DNA of 64,000 nucleotides from Mycocentrospora acerina. Lineage: Eukaryota > Ascomycota > Dothideomycetes > Pleosporales. Both the position numbers and the translations under genes were made by a program. How positions within the stretch are numbered: position 1 is the first letter of the stretch; every line of letters starts with the position of its first letter. Positions 59,999 to 64,000 of the stretch are shown one piece after another. The DNA lies in assembly GCA_022701365.1 (NCBI GenBank), contig JAKUHH010000040.1:1054001-1118000 (forward strand), in the 5' to 3' direction. The notes below the pieces were generated by a model. It was not told the DNA's origin. It saw only the letters and a list, made by a program, of their open reading frames with translations, and ran no database searches.

Positions 59999-61440
59999 TA
60001 CAAAATTGTTAACAAATAGAAATTTGATTCTATGTAACTCTTCCAGCTGTATAGATAGCTTGATGTATGTAGGCGGATATAGTTCAGCTACGATAGAAAA
60101 TACAAATTCCTATCTCAAGTAAAGTGAATCTAGCCCAGGAGCCTTTATGAAGTGAAAATGCGTGTTGCATTACTTTCTAGACTTTTAATGGGAAGAAGAA
60201 ACAATAAAACTAATACATGAGCTATTAAAAAAGTCAACTTGAAAGGGTAAGCATTTTTTTAGTTGTCGGCTGCTCAGTGTTAAACAGGAAGGGAAGAATA
60301 AATTAAAGCATTACGAAGGATTGCTTTCTAAGTGGAAATCCTAAGATTGGGTTAAACTTGTGAATCAATTGCAAGGATAGAACACGAAAGGCGTTGAAAT
60401 TCAAGGTGTTCGAAATTATTACATATTCACAGTTAATATCTAGGTGTTTAGGTATTATTTGACAAGCTGCAAAACGTCTCTATAGGAGCTTATTTAAGTG
60501 ACAAAAGTGTGCTATCGTAACTATGGCTTAGAGATCACTTTAAATTTTCTTTACTAACTCACAACTTCGGCAAATGTTAATAACACCACCAGATGATTGT
60601 AAACACACAGAACGAAGCGTATTATTCCTTGCTAATAAACTTTTCGTTAAGAGTCAACGTCATCTATTGTAGTAATGTTAAGCAGTTGATTATGCGAACG
60701 AAAAATGTTCCACTTTTTGATGTTTATGTGAAGAAAATACTCCTAACAGTAGAAATACCAGACAACAGCTCTACTTTTCTGCGTTAGGTGACTTGAAAGG
60801 CAAAAATATGTAACGCTTAGTTCCTGAGTAGAACAACTTGTATGATGGACTTACAGCTAGCTTGTCTTAGCTGTATTTTTTATAATGCATGTCAGTTAGA
60901 GACGCCTACAATGTAAATTGCTTTTAAATTATAGAACAGCAATTAATATGAGGAAGGGTGTGCATAGATGGCTGAAGACAGCAGATGGTAAAGTTAGTTG
61001 TGCGAAATTTTAAGGGATGAATAATAACTTATTACATCAATATTTAGCTTTCTTGAAAATACTAAATCTTCTTACTGGGATGCGACAAAGGAATGAAAAA
61101 GTTAAGAACTAACACTGCATTCGCGTTAGATAGATGAAGACCTTTCCTCAAATCTTTTAACACTAACAGTAGCCCTAGAATGCGTAGTATCCACTTCTCT
61201 CTAGCTATTGTCATCTTAAGTACTTGCGAATACGACCCTTGCTCAATTTTTCGATAGAATGCTAGTAACGTCCTGTCCTACAGAACGAAAAACCTAATGT
61301 GCTGAAAACAACTTATAAGAGCGCAAGGATTGCACATAACTCTGCACAACATCCTCTATAAACAGGACGCAAGCAAAGAACATTATTTTTTAGGTTAGCA
61401 ATCAATTCATCGCACTATTCATGTTAATGCGGCGTTTTTG
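59999..61440. other. Intergenic region upstream of the coiled-coil gene
   Basis: Moderately AT-rich without RIP-type bias. A 64-codon plus-strand frame (60,593-60,787) has no recognisable feature. A MITE-like left end (TAACGTCCTGTCC) lies near 61,267. Otherwise nothing is seen. Confidence 0.5.
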
Positions 61441-61560
61441 AAATCTTGAAATCTGGAAATCTGGAAATCTGGAAATCTGGAAATCTGGAAATCTGGAAAT
61501 CTGGAAATCTGGAAATCTGGAAATCTGGAAACCTGGAAATCTGGAAACCTGGAAATCTGT
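61441..61560 (+). repeat. 8-bp minisatellite (15 copies)
   Basis: Unit AAATCTGG, 15 copies in a row. The first reads AAATCTTG, two near the end read AAACCTGG and the last ends in T. No spacers, so it is not a CRISPR array. Confidence 0.95.
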
Positions 61561-61751
61561 CTATTTTCTCAGTACACTAGGGTTTTCGCTGGGCGAGGTG
61601 GGATATTCGTAGCTGTTTTACTCTAGAAATGAGAGAGCACGGTGAAAGACATACCTGTTTGCCTTGACGACTTTCATGGTGAATGACAGCCTGACCCTGT
61701 CATACATGCATACAGGTAGCACACGTCACTTATAGCGCTCTACTCACTCAT

Positions 61752-61784
61752 CTGTCACTCGTCAGTCACTCGTCAGTCACTCGT
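61752..61784 (+). repeat. 11-bp tandem repeat (3 copies)
   Basis: Unit CAGTCACTCGT; the first copy differs by one base. Confidence 0.9.
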
Positions 61785-61932
61785 CTTGATATGAACAGCA
61801 GATGACGCACGTAATGCCTCGTTGATATTCTAACCCTACAGCGACTGTCCTCTGCACAAACTAACCGCAATGAGCGACGACGAGCATGCTGACGGAGCGA
61901 AGTGGCCGAACAAGATGATACTTGAGTATCTA

Positions 61933-62074
61933 ACGTCCGTCCTTGCGTAACAGGACACCCTGCGTGCCGGGACCAGCCAATCAACTTGCAGATTTTGGGC
62001 AGAAGTCTGTGATTCAAGCGAGCTGGTTGGCCGGTCCCGGCACACAGGGTGTCCCGCTACGCAGGGATGGACGT
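61933..62074. mobile_element. Intact MITE (142 bp) with long inverted ends
   Basis: Both ends begin ACGTCC reading inward and pair over about 50 bp (CAGGACACCCTGCGTGCC against GGCACACAGGGTGTCC), leaving a loop of about 40 bp. TA lies outside both ends (61,931-61,932 and 62,075-62,076). ACGT ends with a TA duplication recall the Fot1/pogo copies, so a pogo-like transposase is the likely driver. No coding capacity. Confidence 0.9.
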
Positions 62075-62329
62075 TAGTTAAAACGATAGCCCAGGTATTA
62101 AGGAGCAGTAGTGAGTTAAAGAAGGACGTTGTTAATCTCTTAATCACAGCTTCTGAAAAAGCACGAATCTTTGCTCTAGGCAAGTGCGCTATTGTGTGCT
62201 GCGCAACAGTCGACTTCTACAAGCAAAACTAAATTAGCCTCACTGCCCTGAGTTTGGCCGACTGCTGAACACTGCAATAAGACAACTAGCTGCTAGGACA
62301 CGAACACTGACAGCAAGCTTACTACGACG

Positions 62330-62785
62330 CATGCCAGACTTCTTCAGAAACGGGTTAACGAAGATGCTAAAGAGCTGTGTATGACCATAGTTAAGACTAG
62401 CGCACTAGACATTCACGTGTTACACAAATCTATGTAGCAATGCTTGCCTACTGAAATCTGGGATATGGTGTATAACGTATACCTCGCAATTCCGGAATGT
62501 ATACGTACAAGAGGCGGTCGTCAGGAAGAGACTGCCTCAGATTGTCTGCGCGTGCTCGTACCTGTGACACCACACCCACCTGTCCTGAAGGTTGGTATTT
62601 TCTCGGCTGCTATGTCAGACTCACTACAATGGGGACCGCCTCTATCGAAACGGCCTCTTCCAGACAGACGGAGCGGAGCTACCAAAAATGGTGATGAACA
62701 TTGCGCACGCGGCATTGAGCACGCAAACTACACGCTAGATTTTAAGCAGCAATTAAACACACTGTTAATTTTGAGGTTAAGCTAA
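62330..62785 (+). pseudogene. F-box-like gene fragment
   Basis: A plus-strand frame reads KRVNEDAKELCMTIVK (near 62,355), passes one TAG, then CLPTEIWDMVYNVYLAIPE (62,441-62,497). The last part resembles the start of fungal F-box-like proteins (L-P-x-E-I-x-x-x-I-Y). The frame then continues without a recognisable domain to a stop at 62,785. No start codon fits well and one nonsense codon interrupts the frame, so I call it a fragment or pseudogene. Confidence 0.4.
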
Positions 62786-63799
62786 AGCTTACACAGCTTT
62801 ACATTATTTACTCTCCTAGCAGACAGAGCACAAGCTATGCTGCTACACAAGCAGTACAGCTCGCCACGCTTTATTATGCAAAGAGTTGCTGTGTTTAAGT
62901 CTTTATCCTCTTTAGAGCACTTAATCCTCTAACATCTGCTAGTCTAACATTTGTAGATATGCAAGTAACTAGCAATATTATAACAAGGTTTGTACAGCGA
63001 TTGCAGGCAGCCTAGTAAGGCAGCTTAACTGCAGTCTGTGTTTAGATGTACATTTGTCGCAGAGCCTGACACCTGACTCACGGCCGCTTCGCAGAGCAGA
63101 CAGTGAACGCAGCATCACTGACGAAGCTTCTGAATGTGTGGTTTGCAGCGACAAGCACTTATTATAGCATCGAGATTGGGCGTTCGGGAGATAGCGCGCA
63201 GGGGGCTGATGGGCGGCACCAGTGCGGAGGCATGGCTGGGTGCATCACCTTGTAGAGGGGGCGCAGCTCAAGTTATTTCAGCCAGTTGGCCGGCACGGGA
63301 AGACGATGGCGGTGGCGATGGCGATGGCGATGGCAGTGGCAGTGGCAGTGGCAGTGGCAGTGGGCGGTGGGCGGCCTGGTGGTGGATCGTCGCAGTCAGA
63401 GTTGTCGCATGCGCAGAGAAACGTTGTATCTAGCCTTGAGAGGGGCGCTGGGAGAAATCAGGCGATCTGCTTGCTAACGCGATTAATTAGCCGGTGCACA
63501 GCCTCGGTTGATGCACCACTTAAGAGCTGCAAAACGTAAGGCTGCAGCACTTGAATCAAATTAGGTTATCACAAGATTTCTTAATGGAGCAATTGTCAAG
63601 GCCAGCTATTCACTATGTGTCGTTGAAGTCGATCTGGGATGTCAATTTTTCGTCTACGTCGTGACTTTGTTATGAGAGCCTCAGATGCAGGCACCTCTTT
63701 AGAAAGCACCGTTTTAACCACAACGTTGTTTTAAGGAGCCATTTCAGACTAAGGGCGTGGCCATTCTTAGAAGAGACTTATAAACATCACCACTGCTTT
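62786..63799. other. Intergenic region with a hexanucleotide repeat
   Basis: Several overlapping plus-strand frames between 63,134 and 63,539 all run through the GGCGAT/GGCAGT repeat and have no family features; I do not call a gene. Nothing else is recognised. Confidence 0.45.
63308..63363 (+). repeat. Hexanucleotide microsatellite
   Basis: GGCGAT units followed by five GGCAGT units. In the three frames it encodes Gly-Asp/Gly-Ser, Ala-Met/Ala-Val or Trp-Arg/Trp-Gln repeats. Confidence 0.92.
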
Positions 63800-64000
63800 A
63801 CTTTGTAGGCAGCTTAAGTAGCAAGGTCTTACTACACTTGTAACGCCAGCGAAGCTTCTTCTTGTGAGCAAGAGTCTCCTTCAACCGACTATTTTCATGT
63901 TCAAGAAGGGTCTTCTGAATAGAAACAGTGCGGATGGTCTAACTCAGCTTCTTAGCTTTTGAGTAGTGGAAATCAATTGCGATATCCTAAACAAGCCTCT
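63800..64000 (-). pseudogene. Possible C-terminal tail of a pogo-like transposase
   Basis: The minus strand from the window edge reads a frame with QKTLLEHENSRLKETLAH followed by KKKLRWRYK and a stop near 63,806. A heptad-like segment followed by a basic end is the usual C-terminus of fungal pogo/DDE_1 transposases, but other coiled proteins are possible. The gene would extend beyond the window. One in-frame stop near 63,940 suggests decay. Confidence 0.35.

Noticed and set aside
60593..60787. 64-codon plus-strand frame
   Set aside because: No motif, ordinary chance length for moderately AT-rich DNA.
61441..61560. Regular short repeats that could suggest a CRISPR array
   Set aside because: Units are contiguous 8-mers without spacers; this is a minisatellite in a fungal-type genome.
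62521..62715. 64-codon minus-strand frame
   Set aside because: Shadow of the plus-strand F-box-like fragment.
63134..63539. Three overlapping plus-strand frames of 63-105 codons
   Set aside because: All depend on a hexanucleotide repeat that stays open in every frame; no family features.

Overview
The window looks like part of a filamentous ascomycete (Pezizomycotina) chromosome. It joins a long AT-rich block of repeats decayed by RIP-like mutation (about 1-52,640) to a base-balanced, gene-poor accessory block (about 52,640-64,000). The assignment rests on fungal-type gene families (SesA-NACHT-WD40 NLR, HET domain, SAT4/rhodopsin-like membrane protein), short introns, chromodomain Gypsy and Fot1/pogo and Tc1 transposons, and pervasive C-to-T change that turned Trp codons into TAG/TAA. 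I cannot name a genus.

AT-rich block, left part (1-15,000). This holds an unassigned decayed stretch, a Tc1-like copy split by a 129-bp solo LTR, a small island with few mutations (4,505-5,050), and relics of three host-type genes: a secreted six-bladed beta-propeller (5,050-6,241), a SnoaL-like fold (7,500-7,885) and a SAT4-family membrane protein (10,400-11,640). It also has a solo Gypsy LTR, a pogo-like MITE and a complete but dead Fot1/pogo element (12,487-14,333).

AT-rich block, right part (15,000-52,737). Gypsy element A (15,002-22,555, ATAAT target duplication) is followed by a decayed HET-domain gene, an inverted-repeat pair and an unassigned decayed reading frame. A deep nest follows: element E is hit by an LTR1 copy, which is hit by Gypsy C, which is hit by Gypsy D, which is hit by a Tc1 element and by a solo LTR. 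Gypsy B then cuts C. B ends in a second Fot1/pogo copy (51,058-52,737) rather than back in C, and has no target duplication. The target duplications or empty sites I could read (AATAG, ATAAT, GTGTA, ATATT, CTAGG, ACATT, AAGTG, TA) fix most of this order.

Two patterns stand out. First, the mutated context looks like pyrimidine-C-purine rather than all CpA, and the outer 50-150 bp of many elements are spared. Second, at least two, probably three, Gypsy-type families carry an antisense reading frame between the integrase and the 3' LTR. These encode a Cys-rich and/or charged, coiled protein, and the frame is still recognisable through heavy mutation.

Balanced block (52,738-64,000). It holds a truncated short-chain dehydrogenase start, a solo LTR with few mutations, a three-exon SesA-NACHT-WD40 NLR gene killed by nonsense changes without frameshifts, one intact small Cys-rich/coiled-coil gene (59,519-59,998), a perfect MITE (61,933-62,074), several short tandem repeats, an F-box-like gene fragment and a transposase-like tail at the right edge. 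No tRNA, rRNA or CRISPR array was seen.
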